Source of the DNA: an uncultured Atopobiaceae bacterium
GTDB taxonomy: Bacteria; Actinomycetota; Coriobacteriia; Coriobacteriales; Atopobiaceae
NCBI GenBank assembly: GCA_944320975.1
Contig: CALUJM010000001.1
Coordinates: 186,001 to 250,000, forward strand
Direction of reading: 5' to 3'
Length of the DNA: 64,000 nucleotides
Below, one piece after another: positions 27,296 to 35,779 of the stretch. The position numbers were made by a program, and so were the translations under genes. Position 1 is the first letter of the stretch. Each line of letters starts with the position of its first letter. The notes below the pieces were generated by a model. The model was given only the letters and a program-made list of their open reading frames with translations. It had not been told where the DNA came from and made no database searches.

Positions 27296-28477
27296 ATGGA
27301 CACCGCCAAGGTCTACTACACCAATCTGCGCACCTACGCCAAGGAGAGCCAGCTCGACAAGCTCAAGCGCCTCATCCGCAAGGCCGGCATCGATGAGATC
27401 GACTTCGAGAACAAGTTCGTGGCCATCAAGATCCACTTCGGCGAGCTGGGCAACCTGAGCTTCCTGCGCCCCAACTACGCCCGCGCCGTCGTCGACGTGG
27501 TGAAGGAGCTCGGCGGCAAGCCGTTCCTCACCGACTGCAACACGCTCTACGTTGGCAGCCGCAAGAACGCGCTCGAGCACCTCGACTGCGCCTACCAGAA
27601 CGGCTTTACGCCCTACGCCACCGGCTGCCAGGTGATCATCGCCGACGGCCTCAAGGGAACCGACGAGACGCTCGTACCCGTCAAGAACGGCGTGTACGTC
27701 AAGGAGGCCAAGATCGGCCACGCCCTCATGGACGCCGACATCGTGATCTCGCTCACGCACTTCAAGGGCCACGAGCAGGCCGGCTTTGGCGGCGCCATGA
27801 AGAACCTGGGCATGGGCGGCGGCTCGCGCGCGGGCAAGATGGAGCAGCATGCGGCCGGCAAGCCCAACGTGCGCACCGAGAAGTGCATCGGCTGCCATGC
27901 GTGCGAGCGCATCTGCGCGCACGGCGCCATCAGCTTTGACCAGACCCGCGAGCGCGAGCTCAAGAGCGGCAAGGTCGTCACCGTGCCCGTGGCGCGCATC
28001 GACCACGACCGCTGCGTGGGCTGCGGCCGCTGCATCGGCGCCTGCAACCAGGACGCCGTCGTCGCGGGCTCCGACTCCGCGGTCGACGAGCTCAACTGCA
28101 AGATCGCCGAGTACGCGCAGGCCGTCGTGCAGGATCGCCCGAGCTTCCACATCTCCATCGCCACCGACATCAGCCCCAACTGCGACTGCCACCCCGAGAA
28201 CGACACGCCGATAGTCCCCGACCTGGGCATGTTCGCGAGCTTTGATCCGGTGGCCATCGACCAGGCCGCCATCGACATGGCGCTCGCCGCGCCCGCGCTG
28301 CCCAACTCCGAGCTCACCGACATGCGCGCCAAGCTCGAGGCCGCGGGCGGCATCCCGGAGCGCTGCAAGCACGACCACTTCAACATGACGCACCCGGGCA
28401 CCAACTGGCGCTCCATGATCGAGCACGCCGAGAAGATCGGGCTGGGCACGAGCGCCTACGAGCTCATCGAGGTCTAA
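27296..28477 (+). CDS. DUF362 protein with two 4Fe-4S clusters
   Basis: 393 aa cytoplasmic iron-sulfur protein. The DUF362 region (about 1-185 and 260-390) includes VAIKIHFGELGN and THFKGHEQAGFGGAMKNLGMG. A ferredoxin insert has CIGCHACERIC (about 198-208) and CVGCGRCIGAC (about 240-250). Members occur widely in anaerobes as presumed electron-transfer or cofactor-assembly proteins; no defined reaction can be given. The ATG at 27296 has GAGAGGGG upstream. It is followed immediately by a large hairpin. Confidence 0.88.
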   Translation: MDTAKVYYTNLRTYAKESQLDKLKRLIRKAGIDEIDFENKFVAIKIHFGELGNLSFLRPNYARAVVDVVKELGGKPFLTDCNTLYVGSRKNALEHLDCAYQNGFTPYATGCQVIIADGLKGTDETLVPVKNGVYVKEAKIGHALMDADIVISLTHFKGHEQAGFGGAMKNLGMGGGSRAGKMEQHAAGKPNVRTEKCIGCHACERICAHGAISFDQTRERELKSGKVVTVPVARIDHDRCVGCGRCIGACNQDAVVAGSDSAVDELNCKIAEYAQAVVQDRPSFHISIATDISPNCDCHPENDTPIVPDLGMFASFDPVAIDQAAIDMALAAPALPNSELTDMRAKLEAAGGIPERCKHDHFNMTHPGTNWRSMIEHAEKIGLGTSAYELIEV

Positions 28478-28480
28478 GTA

Positions 28481-28566
28481 TGCAACGGGGACCGTGCAAA
28501 GGGGACAGGCACTTTTGCACGGTCCCGTGCAAAAGTGCCTGTCCCCTTTGCACGGTCCCCGTTGCA
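28481..28566. repeat. 86-nt perfect hairpin with 40-bp arms
   Basis: The 40-nt arm at 28481-28520 is repeated exactly in reverse complement at 28527-28566 across the 6-nt loop GGTCCC. Each arm contains AAAGGGGACAGGCACTTTTGC, itself near-palindromic and shared with 27161-27181. It ends 20 nt before the rbsK start. It probably isolates rbsK from the upstream gene, but its length and perfection exceed any ordinary terminator. Confidence 0.92.
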
Positions 28567-28585
28567 CGCCGCTAGGAGGTTCGCC

Positions 28586-29500
28586 ATGCCCAAGGTTATC
28601 GTTTTCGGCAGCATGAACATGGACCTGTCCATCGACGCCCCGCGCATGCCTGCGGCTGGCGAGACCATCTCTGGGTCCGGCTTTCTCACCAACGCCGGCG
28701 GCAAGGGCGCCAACCAGGCGGTGGCCTCCGCGCGGCTCGGCGTCCCCACGCATATGATCGCCGCGGTCGGCGCCGATTCGTTCGGCGGGGAGCTCGTCGC
28801 GGGCCTCGAGGCCGCGGGCGCGGACTGCTCGCTCGTGCGACGGCTCGAGGGCGTCCCCACGGGCGTGGCGGTGATCGTTCGAACCGAGGGCGAGAACCGC
28901 ATCGTGCTCTCGGCAGGAGCCAACCATGCGCTGAGCGCGGACGACGTGGTCCCCGACCTGCGGCGCATTGGCGAGAAGGACGACGTCTTCGTCACCCAGG
29001 GCGAGTGCGACCCCACAGCGACCAAGGCGGCCCTGCGCGCGGCGCACGGCCTGGGGCTCTATACGGTCTTCAACCCTGCGCCGGCGCGGCCCGCGCCCAA
29101 CGACCTGTGGCCCTGCGTGGACCTCGTCTGCCTCAACGAGACCGAGTGCCAGACCATGTGCGGCGTGCTGCCCGAGGACGCACGGACCTGCGAGGAGGCG
29201 GTGCGCCGCCTGCGCGCGCTCGGTGCCGGCGCCGTGGTGATCACGCTCGGTGCGGCGGGCTCCTTCGGCTTGGGCGAGGACGGTCGTCCGACCTTCGTTC
29301 CCGCCGCGCGGGCGGAGCGGGTCGTGGACACCACCGGAGCGGGCGATACCTATATCGGCGCGCTCGCCGCGGGTCGCGTCCGCGGCCTCACGCTCGAGGC
29401 ATCCATGCGATGGGGGGCTGCCGCGGCAGCCGTGACCGTGAGCCGGCTCGGAGCCCAGCAGGCCATCCCGACCGCAGGGGAAGTCGGGGTGGCGCTGTGA
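28586..29500 (+). CDS. rbsK: Ribokinase (PfkB family)
   Basis: 304 aa. PfkB signatures: GGKGANQAVASARLG (about 39-53) and the ATP/anion-hole motif DTTGAGDTYIGALAAG with the catalytic Asp (about 252). N-terminal GSMNMDL is typical of ribokinase. It phosphorylates ribose or a related sugar. TAGGAGG sits 8 nt before the ATG at 28586; an upstream in-frame ATG at 28535 falls inside the hairpin and is not credible. The GTGA overlap with the nucleoside hydrolase suggests ribose freed from nucleosides is phosphorylated here. Confidence 0.93.
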   Translation: MPKVIVFGSMNMDLSIDAPRMPAAGETISGSGFLTNAGGKGANQAVASARLGVPTHMIAAVGADSFGGELVAGLEAAGADCSLVRRLEGVPTGVAVIVRTEGENRIVLSAGANHALSADDVVPDLRRIGEKDDVFVTQGECDPTATKAALRAAHGLGLYTVFNPAPARPAPNDLWPCVDLVCLNETECQTMCGVLPEDARTCEEAVRRLRALGAGAVVITLGAAGSFGLGEDGRPTFVPAARAERVVDTTGAGDTYIGALAAGRVRGLTLEASMRWGAAAAAVTVSRLGAQQAIPTAGEVGVAL

Positions 29501-30453
29501 GCGAGAAGATCAAGGGCCTTCTCGACCTCGACACCGGCATCGATGACGCCCTGGCCCTCGCCTACGTCCTCGGCAGCCCCGAGGCGGAGCTCGTCGGCGT
29601 GGTCTGCAGCTACGGCAACGTGACCGTGGACACCGCGGCAAGAAACACGTTGCTGCTGCTCGAACTTCTCGGTCGTCCGGACATACCGGTCTACCTGGGC
29701 GCTGATCGCCCCCTGGGGGCACGCGGGCCCTTTGAGCCGCCTGCCGGCGTGGTTCGCATCCACGGCAGGGACGGCCTCGGCGACGTTCTGACCGAGAACC
29801 GGTCGCGCAACGCCCCTCGCGCTGCGGCGCGCCGCGACGGCTGGGTGGAAACGCTGTGCGATACCGACGTCTCCTATGTCCCCACGGGGCCGCTCACCAA
29901 CCTCGCCGAGGCTCTCAAGATGACGCCCGACCTCCCAAAGAGCCTCCCGCGCGTCACGTTCATGGGAGGGGCGCTCTGCGTGCCGGGCAACGTGACCCCC
30001 TGCGCCGAAGCGAACATCCGCAACGATCCCGAGGCGGCGGACGCGGTCCTGCGCTCCGGACTGAAGACGCGCATGATCGGCCTCGACGTCACGCACCAGG
30101 TCATCCTGACGCGCGAGGACACCGCGCGCTGGCGCGCCCTCGGGACCGCCGCCGGCCGTTTCTTCGCCGATATGACCGATCACTACATCGACATCTACGA
30201 GAAGAACAACCCGCACATGGGAGGGTGCGCGCTGCACGACCCCCTGGCCGCGGCGGCCGCGATCGATCCCTCGCTCGTGACCTGCCTTCCCGCCAACCTG
30301 CGCGTGGAGCTCGACGGCCCCGTTCGGGGGCGCACCGTGTGCGACCCCGAGCGTCTGAGGGATGCCGAGAAGGACTGCGAGGTCGCGCTCATCGTCGACG
30401 CCCCGCGCTTCCTCGGAGAGTTTCTCGCCCGCGTGGAGCGCGCGCTGGCGTGA
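29497..30453 (+). CDS. Nucleoside hydrolase
   Basis: 318 aa member of the inosine-uridine-preferring nucleoside hydrolase family, which splits nucleosides into base and ribose. The calcium-binding signature is DLDTGIDDALAL at the N-terminus. The later FMGGA and CALHDPLAAAAAI motifs fit the active-site Asn/His region. It starts at a GTG overlapping the rbsK TGA (GTGA). Together with rbsK it forms a nucleoside-salvage unit, complemented by the adenine deaminase at 33.5-35.4 kb. Confidence 0.92.
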   Translation: MSEKIKGLLDLDTGIDDALALAYVLGSPEAELVGVVCSYGNVTVDTAARNTLLLLELLGRPDIPVYLGADRPLGARGPFEPPAGVVRIHGRDGLGDVLTENRSRNAPRAAARRDGWVETLCDTDVSYVPTGPLTNLAEALKMTPDLPKSLPRVTFMGGALCVPGNVTPCAEANIRNDPEAADAVLRSGLKTRMIGLDVTHQVILTREDTARWRALGTAAGRFFADMTDHYIDIYEKNNPHMGGCALHDPLAAAAAIDPSLVTCLPANLRVELDGPVRGRTVCDPERLRDAEKDCEVALIVDAPRFLGEFLARVERALA

Positions 30454-30498
30454 GGCGCCGCGTCGCCGGCCAGGGCCCGCCGCCCGCCGGGTTGCCCC

Positions 30499-30595
30499 AA
30501 ACGTCACAGGTAGTCTCACTCCAAAAAATAAAGTAAGCCCTAGCGATAAGAACTTCGTATGCAGCTAGTGGTACGTACCACTAGCTGTGAGGTTT
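30499..30595 (+). repeat. 97-bp palindromic element, copy A
   Basis: Ends AAACGTCACAG (30499-30509) and CTGTGAGGTTT (30585-30595), inverted with one mismatch. It contains a perfect 26-bp palindrome at 30562-30587 centred on GTACGTAC. Reverse-complementing the element at 32566-32662 gives a 97-nt sequence that aligns without gaps. The two copies flank the esterase gene pair in opposite orientation. Confidence 0.9.
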
Positions 30596-30652
30596 TGATC
30601 GCGGACCAGTGCCGCGCCGCACCGCACGGGCTGCGGACCGACGTTCTTCTCG

Positions 30653-31519
30653 TTACTTCTGGCCCTCGGGCGGGCGGAGCTCGGTGAGGGCCGAGTAGTC
30701 CACGGGGACGGTCGACGGCTTCATCGGGCCGGGCGCGTACCAGTCGAGCGCGCAGTCGATCCACGCGTTCCAGAACGGCCACTCGTGCGCGCCGATGTCC
30801 GGCTCCCAGTACGTCACGTCAAAGTCGGCGTCGCGCAGCAGCCTCACGAGGTCGCGGTTGTTCTCGCACAGGTTGTCGTGCAGGCCGCAGGCGGAGTAGA
30901 ACCGCGGCTTGGGCAGCTCGGGATCCTGCTTGAACTTGTCGATCAGGGCCACGTAGTCCTTGTCGGACCCGATGACCGTGTCGATGTCGCCGAAGAAGCG
31001 CTCGTAGTACTTGCGCTTGCGCGGCGAGCGCGACTCCACGGCGTCGAGCACGCGGTCGCGCATGAACGCGCCCGAGAGGATGATGATGTCGCCGAAGCGG
31101 TCCGGGCGCAGCAGGCCGTTGATCAGCGCGGTGTACGCGCCGATGGAGATGCCGGCGAGTGCGGTGTCCTCGCGCTTGGTCGAGAGCGGGAAGAGGCGGC
31201 GCGTGAAGTCCACCAGCTCCTCGCTGATGAACTTCCCGTGCCACTCGTTGATCTCGGGTTTGTTGAGGTAGAGGCCGTCCTCGCCGGAGGGCATGATCAG
31301 GGCGATGTCGCGCGCCTCGGCCGTCTCGACCACATGGGTCTTGTCGATCCAGTCATAGTCGCGGCCAAAGAGGCCGTGCAGCAGGTAGACCGTGCGGTAC
31401 GGCCCGCGCCGCTTCTTGGCGAGCTTGTTGCCGTCCATCTTGTCGGCCGGGATCACCGCGGTGAGAACCACGTTGCGCTCGAGGTAGTGGGAGTAGAAGT
31501 CGACTCTGAGCAGTGCCAT
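30653..31519 (-). CDS. Alpha/beta-hydrolase esterase (EstA/esterase-D-like), copy 1
   Basis: 288 aa, cytoplasmic, no signal peptide. Oxyanion-region YLLHGLFG (about 45-52), nucleophile Ser125 in GISIG, candidate catalytic His in GAHEWPFWNAW (about 253). It resembles the tributyrin esterase / S-formylglutathione hydrolase group that acts on small acyl esters. It is a tandem paralogue of the next gene (both begin MALxxVD and end with HxW-FWN). The pair is bounded by 97-bp inverted elements. Substrate unknown. Confidence 0.88.
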   Translation of the reverse strand: MALLRVDFYSHYLERNVVLTAVIPADKMDGNKLAKKRRGPYRTVYLLHGLFGRDYDWIDKTHVVETAEARDIALIMPSGEDGLYLNKPEINEWHGKFISEELVDFTRRLFPLSTKREDTALAGISIGAYTALINGLLRPDRFGDIIILSGAFMRDRVLDAVESRSPRKRKYYERFFGDIDTVIGSDKDYVALIDKFKQDPELPKPRFYSACGLHDNLCENNRDLVRLLRDADFDVTYWEPDIGAHEWPFWNAWIDCALDWYAPGPMKPSTVPVDYSALTELRPPEGQK

Positions 31520-31582
31520 TCTCGCGCCCCTCCCCGTGAGGTCGGATGGATGTGCCCGACGGTGCCGCCGGGAGCCGGACGC

Positions 31583-32440
31583 CTAGCGCACGAGCCAGTT
31601 GAGGGCCTCGGGCAGGGCGGAGTTCCAGAACTCCCAATCGTGGCCGCCGTTCATCTCATGATAGGTGACGTCGAGCCCCGTGTCGCGCATGCGGCGGGCA
31701 AGTACCCGGTTGGGCTCGGCAAGCGGGTCCTGGTTGCCGCAGCTCATGAAGATGCGCGGGCGCGGGCGGTCGCAGTAGACGAGGTCGGCCGCCAGGCGCG
31801 CCGGGTCCTTGTCGGAGCCGCGCACGTGCGAGAGGTCGCCGAAGGTGCGCTCGAGGAAGGGGCGCGAGAGGAAGAACAGGTCGTCGGAGATGATCTGCTC
31901 GAAGCCGTCGATGACCATGGCGGAGGAGAGGGCAACGATCGAGCCGAAGGTCTCGCAGTACTTGAGGCCGTTTCGCAGGGCGCCGTAGGCGCCCATCGAG
32001 ATGCCGCCGATGAAGGTGTCCTCGCGGCGGTCGGAGAGCGGGAACATGCGGCGCGCCACCTCGACGAGCTCCTGGCCCACGTAGCGGCCGTAGTAGTTGT
32101 GGACCTCGGGCTGGTCGAGGTAGAAGGCGTTGTAGCCGGACGGCATGACCACCGCGATTCCGCGGCTCTCGGCCCAGTGGCGGATGCGCGTCTCGGAGAT
32201 CCAGTCGGCGTGGTTGCCGGAGATGCCGTGCAGCAGGAAGAGCGTCTTGAACGGGGCCTGCTTGGGCGGGTACGGGCGCTTCTCCCAGGCCTTGAGGTCG
32301 CGCTCCAGGTCGCCGCCCTCGCGACGCATCACGGAGTCGGTGGCGTAGGCCTCGCCCTGGCTGTCAAAGGGGAGGATGACCTCGAGCGTGGTGGTGCGCA
32401 TGAGGCAGGAGGAGAAGTAGTCGACGCTGATAAGAGCCAT
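31583..32440 (-). CDS. Alpha/beta-hydrolase esterase (EstA/esterase-D-like), copy 2
   Basis: 285 aa. LFLLHGISGNHADW, nucleophile Ser in GGISMGAYGAL and candidate His in GGHDWEFWN. The start is the ATG at 32440 with AAGGAGG 6 nt upstream; an upstream ATG at 32488 lacks one. It lies 63 nt upstream of copy 1 on the same strand, so the two form an operon. A CGAGAAGAAC motif lies at 32461-32470 in the leader. Confidence 0.88.
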   Translation of the reverse strand: MALISVDYFSSCLMRTTTLEVILPFDSQGEAYATDSVMRREGGDLERDLKAWEKRPYPPKQAPFKTLFLLHGISGNHADWISETRIRHWAESRGIAVVMPSGYNAFYLDQPEVHNYYGRYVGQELVEVARRMFPLSDRREDTFIGGISMGAYGALRNGLKYCETFGSIVALSSAMVIDGFEQIISDDLFFLSRPFLERTFGDLSHVRGSDKDPARLAADLVYCDRPRPRIFMSCGNQDPLAEPNRVLARRMRDTGLDVTYHEMNGGHDWEFWNSALPEALNWLVR

Positions 32441-32565
32441 GATGGCCTCCTTGGAATAGGCGAGAAGAACCCCGACAGTATAGCCCACCCCGCGTAGCCT
32501 TCAAAAGGGGGCAGGCACGGAACCGCAGGTAAGGCCTGCCAAAAGCGAGAAACTTTTGCGAGGCT

Positions 32566-32662
32566 AAACGTCACACCTAGTGGTACGTACCAGTATATAT
32601 AGACTATGAACTTATCGTTATCCGATAAATTATTTTTTTGAGTGAGACCACCTGTGATGTTT
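32566..32662 (-). repeat. 97-bp palindromic element, copy B (inverted relative to copy A)
   Basis: Ends AAACGTCACACCT and the near-complement AGGTGG...TGATGTTT. Shared blocks with the reverse complement of copy A include CTGGTACGTACC, GTCTCACTC, a run of seven A residues and AACGATAAG. It is AT-rich against the surrounding genome. It lies between the esterase operon and the YcxB-like gene. Confidence 0.9.
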
Positions 32663-32695
32663 GCGGGGTCGAGCGGCCGAGAGGGCGCAGCCTCG

Positions 32696-33253
32696 CTACT
32701 TGCAGTGCTCGTCAAGGATGCGGACGAGCTCGCGGAAGCGGCCCTCGGAAAGGGCGCTGCGGGGCACGTAAACGTAGCGCTTCTTCCCGAAGCCGGCCAC
32801 GAGGAACTCGCCGGTTGGGTAGACGACGCGCAGGTCGGAGTAGTCGTAGCGGTCATCGGTGCCGCCCTCGTCGGCGAGATGCAGGGCGTCGTCGCACACC
32901 GCGACGTGGACGCTTCCCTGATAGGAGGCGGGATCGAGCGTGGTGGAGCGGGCGTAGCGGACCATCATCGCGTTCCAGTTGTGATAGACGTACATCGCTC
33001 CCACCGCGACGACGAACAGCGCGATGAGCAGCGCGGTGAGGTCGGGGAGGATGATCGCCGCGGCGACAAGGGCGAGCAGCGACGCCACGTTGAGGAACAG
33101 CAGAGAGTTCTTGAGCCGTGGGGCAAGTTGCTCCGCGGACCGGGAGAGGGAGAGCTCGTTGTACTCGAAGGTCGCGGACATGCGCACGCCCTCGTACTTC
33201 TCGTCATCGAACGCGCTCTGCTCCTTGCGGCGCGCCGCGGACTTCTTCGCCAT
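32696..33253 (-). CDS. YcxB-like membrane protein
   Basis: 185 aa. A basic N-terminus (MAKKSAARRKEQS), two adjacent transmembrane helices (about 50-90), then a soluble domain with GFGKKRYVYVPRSALSEGRFRELVRIL, which matches the YcxB-like C-terminal domain. The same VYVPrsa-l-~g pattern occurs in many Firmicutes and Actinobacteria proteins of unknown role. GAAGGAG precedes the ATG at 33253. Confidence 0.78.
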   Translation of the reverse strand: MAKKSAARRKEQSAFDDEKYEGVRMSATFEYNELSLSRSAEQLAPRLKNSLLFLNVASLLALVAAAIILPDLTALLIALFVVAVGAMYVYHNWNAMMVRYARSTTLDPASYQGSVHVAVCDDALHLADEGGTDDRYDYSDLRVVYPTGEFLVAGFGKKRYVYVPRSALSEGRFRELVRILDEHCK

Positions 33254-33474
33254 GGTGACTCCTTCGTGTTGCCTACCCGACAAATCCTAGCGTCTGTGTG
33301 GAGCCCGTGTCTTGGGAATGTGCTTGCCCGATGAAGGGCGCCGTTCGCCGGAGCGCTGTCGCCTTGCCGAATGGGATGGGGAATGATACTCCACGTGCAG
33401 GGGGCGATCGCACGGCGAGACGACTCGCGTGCTATCGCACTGTAGAGCTTAACAGCTTGGCAGCTGCCGAAGTG
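33254..33474. other. Gene-free stretch upstream of the YcxB-like gene
   Basis: No convincing ORF. GATACT near 33384 could be a -10 element. I see no repeat-family copy and no riboswitch here. It ends at the hairpin that follows adenine deaminase. Confidence 0.4.
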
Positions 33475-33506
33475 GGGGCCCGGGCGCATGAGCGCCGCCG
33501 GGCCCC
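33475..33506 (-). terminator. Hairpin terminator downstream of adenine deaminase
   Basis: GGGGCCCGG (33475-33483) pairs with CCGGGCCCC (33498-33506), with an inner GCGC-ATGA-GCGC stem. It lies 42 nt past the ade stop on the minus strand. No T-run. Confidence 0.55.
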
Positions 33507-33547
33507 TGTCCATGACGGTCCTCGCAAAAGAGGGCTGGTGCAGAGGC

Positions 33548-35359
33548 CTACTCCACGAGCAGGCCCTCCATCTCAAAGGTGAGGCAGTTCACGTAGCCGC
33601 GGTTGGTGAGGCGCAGCTCGGGCACGCACGCGAGCGACATGACGCCCATGGTCATGAACGGCGAGGGCATCGTGCAGCCCATCTGCTCCCAGGCCCTTCT
33701 CGCCCCCGCGACCTTCTCGGCAACGACCTCCACTCGCTCGGTGCTCATGAGGCCGCACACGGGCAGCTCCACGAGCGCGAGCACCTTGCCGTCCGCGACG
33801 GCGACCTCGCCGCCGCCGCACGCCACGAGCGTCCGCGCCGCGAGGGCCATGTCCTCGTCGTTGTCGCCCATGACCAGCAGGTTGTGGGCGTCGTGGGAGA
33901 CAGTCTGGGCGAGCGCGCCGTGGATGCCGAAGCCGGTGACGAAACCGAAGGCGTGCGTGCCCTCCGCGCCGTGGTGGCGGTCGAAGACGGCAACCTTGAG
34001 CACATCATGCCCCGGGTCGGCCGTGAGCGCCCCGTCTGCGACCGGCACCTCGACCACGATGTCGTGCGTGAGGGTGTCTCCGGGCTCGATGCCCATCGCG
34101 CGGACGCGCGCGGTGCCGTCCGGTCGGTCCACGGGGATGCGGAAGGTATCCGCCGTGGGCTCGAGGCCCAGGTTCATCGTGTGGGTCATCCAATCGGGCC
34201 AGGCGTAGGGCTCGGGCGAGAAGAGCGCGCGGCCGTCCTCGGCAACCAGCTCGCCGTCGATGAAGACCTTGCGCGCGCAGAAGCCCTCGAGGTCGTCGAG
34301 CAGCACGATGTCGGCGCACTTGCCCGGCGCGATCGAGCCCAGGTCGTGCGCGAGCCCGAAGTACTCGGCGCAGTTGATCGTGGCCATCTGGATGGCCGTC
34401 ACCGGGTCGAGCCCCAGCTCCACCGCCGTGCGCAGGATGCGGTCCATGTGGCCCTCGTCGACGAGGGTGTGCGGGTGGTTGTCATCCGAGCAGAGCAGGC
34501 AGTGGCGCGTGTCCATGCCGCTCTTCACGAGCTGTGGCAGGTAGTCGGGCAGGTTGAGCCAAGCCGAGCCCTGGCGCAGCTGAACCCACATGCCCAGGCG
34601 CAGCTTCGCGAGCACCTCGTCGAAGCTGCCGGACTCGTGACACGACGAGACGCCGGACGCCACGTAGGCGTTGAGGCCGCGGTCGCGGTCGGGCGAGGGG
34701 AAGTGGCCGGTCACCACGCGGTCGGCGGCGAGCGTCTCGCGCACCTCGTCGATCGTGTTGGGTTCGCACGCAAGGATGCCGGGGAAGTTCATCATCTCGC
34801 CGAGCGCGACGACGTTGTCCCAGGCCATAGAGTCCCTGATGTCGGCGGCCGTGATGGCGGCGCCGGTGTCCTCCACGCCCGTGACGGCCGGCACGCACGA
34901 CGGGGGCGTCATCATGGCCTTGAGGGGCACGCGCCGCGCGTCCTCGAACATCGCGCGCACGCCCTCCATGCCGGCGACGTTGCCGACCTCGTGGGGGTCG
35001 CAGAAGATGCCGGTGGTCCCGTGGGGCACGACGGCGCGCGCGTACTCGGCGACGCCGATCATGGCGCTCTCCACGTGGATGTGGCTGTCCATGAAACCGG
35101 GGGCGGCAAAGAGCCCGGTCGCGTCCACGACCTGTGTGTCCGCTCCGATGCAGTGCTCGGCGGTGTGCCCGTCCAGGCCGAGGTAGGCAACGCGCCCGCA
35201 GGCCACGGCGATGTCCACGTCGGGGAGGACCTCGTGCGTCGCCACGTTCACGAGGCTCGCGTGGCGGATAACGAGCTCAGCGGGCTTCTCGCCCTGCGCC
35301 ACGCGCACGAGCTCATCGTTGCACTCCCAGAGCGGCGTCTTGCAGAAGTTGTTGCGCAT
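33548..35359 (-). CDS. ade: Adenine deaminase
   Basis: 603 aa amidohydrolase converting adenine to hypoxanthine plus ammonia. Metal motifs: FMDSHIHVESAMI (about 89-101), HGTTGIFCDPHEVGNV and CSDDNHPHTLVDEGHMD. The C-terminal Ade domain ends VNCLTFEMEGL. The ATG at 35359 has GAGGAGGG upstream. It pairs functionally with the nucleoside hydrolase for purine salvage. I see no purine riboswitch in the short leader. Confidence 0.96.
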   Translation of the reverse strand: MRNNFCKTPLWECNDELVRVAQGEKPAELVIRHASLVNVATHEVLPDVDIAVACGRVAYLGLDGHTAEHCIGADTQVVDATGLFAAPGFMDSHIHVESAMIGVAEYARAVVPHGTTGIFCDPHEVGNVAGMEGVRAMFEDARRVPLKAMMTPPSCVPAVTGVEDTGAAITAADIRDSMAWDNVVALGEMMNFPGILACEPNTIDEVRETLAADRVVTGHFPSPDRDRGLNAYVASGVSSCHESGSFDEVLAKLRLGMWVQLRQGSAWLNLPDYLPQLVKSGMDTRHCLLCSDDNHPHTLVDEGHMDRILRTAVELGLDPVTAIQMATINCAEYFGLAHDLGSIAPGKCADIVLLDDLEGFCARKVFIDGELVAEDGRALFSPEPYAWPDWMTHTMNLGLEPTADTFRIPVDRPDGTARVRAMGIEPGDTLTHDIVVEVPVADGALTADPGHDVLKVAVFDRHHGAEGTHAFGFVTGFGIHGALAQTVSHDAHNLLVMGDNDEDMALAARTLVACGGGEVAVADGKVLALVELPVCGLMSTERVEVVAEKVAGARRAWEQMGCTMPSPFMTMGVMSLACVPELRLTNRGYVNCLTFEMEGLLVE

Positions 35360-35438
35360 GGGGCCCTCCTCGGTCGGCGTTTTGACAAGGGTAGCGCGTG
35401 CGTGGCGCGCCGAGGCCAACTTTGCTAGAGTGTTCTGC

Positions 35439-35549
35439 GAGCGCGTTCGATGGGCTCGGGTGACGCAACACCTCGAACCTGGTCAGGGCCGGGAGGCAGC
35501 AGCCATAAGGGGCCTCTGGCGGGCACCCGATCCCATCGAGCGCGCTCCT
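35439..35549 (+). ncRNA. ffs: Small (4.5S-type) signal recognition particle RNA
   Basis: A ~110-nt hairpin RNA. The closing stem pairs GAGCGCG-TTCGATGGG (35439 on) with CCCATCGAGCGCGCTC (ending 35547). The apical domain has the Ffh-binding sequence GGTCAGGGCCGGGAGGCAGC and AGCAGCCATAAGGGGC. CTCCTTTT ends it. A -10-like TAGAGT lies at 35425-35430, placing the transcript start close to the stem. It lacks an Alu domain. Confidence 0.93.
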
Positions 35550-35587
35550 TTTGTGCCGATTTTCGGTGGTGCGCGGCGGTGGGCGGA

Positions 35588-35677
35588 AATTAGTTCGCAT
35601 CTGGTTGTCTGAAAAACCGGCCAACTGCGCTTTTGTCCCGGTTCGGGAGCATTTCAGGAACCCAATGCGAACTAATT
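35588..35677. repeat. 90-bp element with 13-bp terminal inverted repeats
   Basis: AATTAGTTCGCAT (35588-35600) and its exact complement (35665-35677). The inner part (AAAACCGGCC ... CCGGTTCGGG) is partly self-complementary. It is the only copy of this family in the window, but its size and shape match the 77- and 97-bp families. It lies between the SRP RNA and the bPH2 operon. Confidence 0.78.
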
Positions 35678-35779
35678 ATGCGCGACGGCGGCGGACGGGC
35701 GCCCCGGAGGCCTCCGCTTTGCGCCTCCGGCGGAGAGCTCCGTGCAATAATGGCTCTCGACCCCCGCGAAAGGAGATCC

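Noticed and set aside
28535..28585. Longer ribokinase start within the hairpin
   Set aside because: It would encode 17 extra residues from the palindrome with no ribosome-binding site; ATG 28586 has AGGAGG and the family N-terminus.
31583..32440. Esterase pair as a polyhydroxyalkanoate or feruloyl-esterase system
   Set aside because: No secretion signal or binding module; only the general EstA/esterase-D-like family can be supported.
35360..35438. Purine riboswitch upstream of adenine deaminase
   Set aside because: Only about 25 nt separate the start codon from a plausible promoter, and no conserved purine-aptamer loops are visible.
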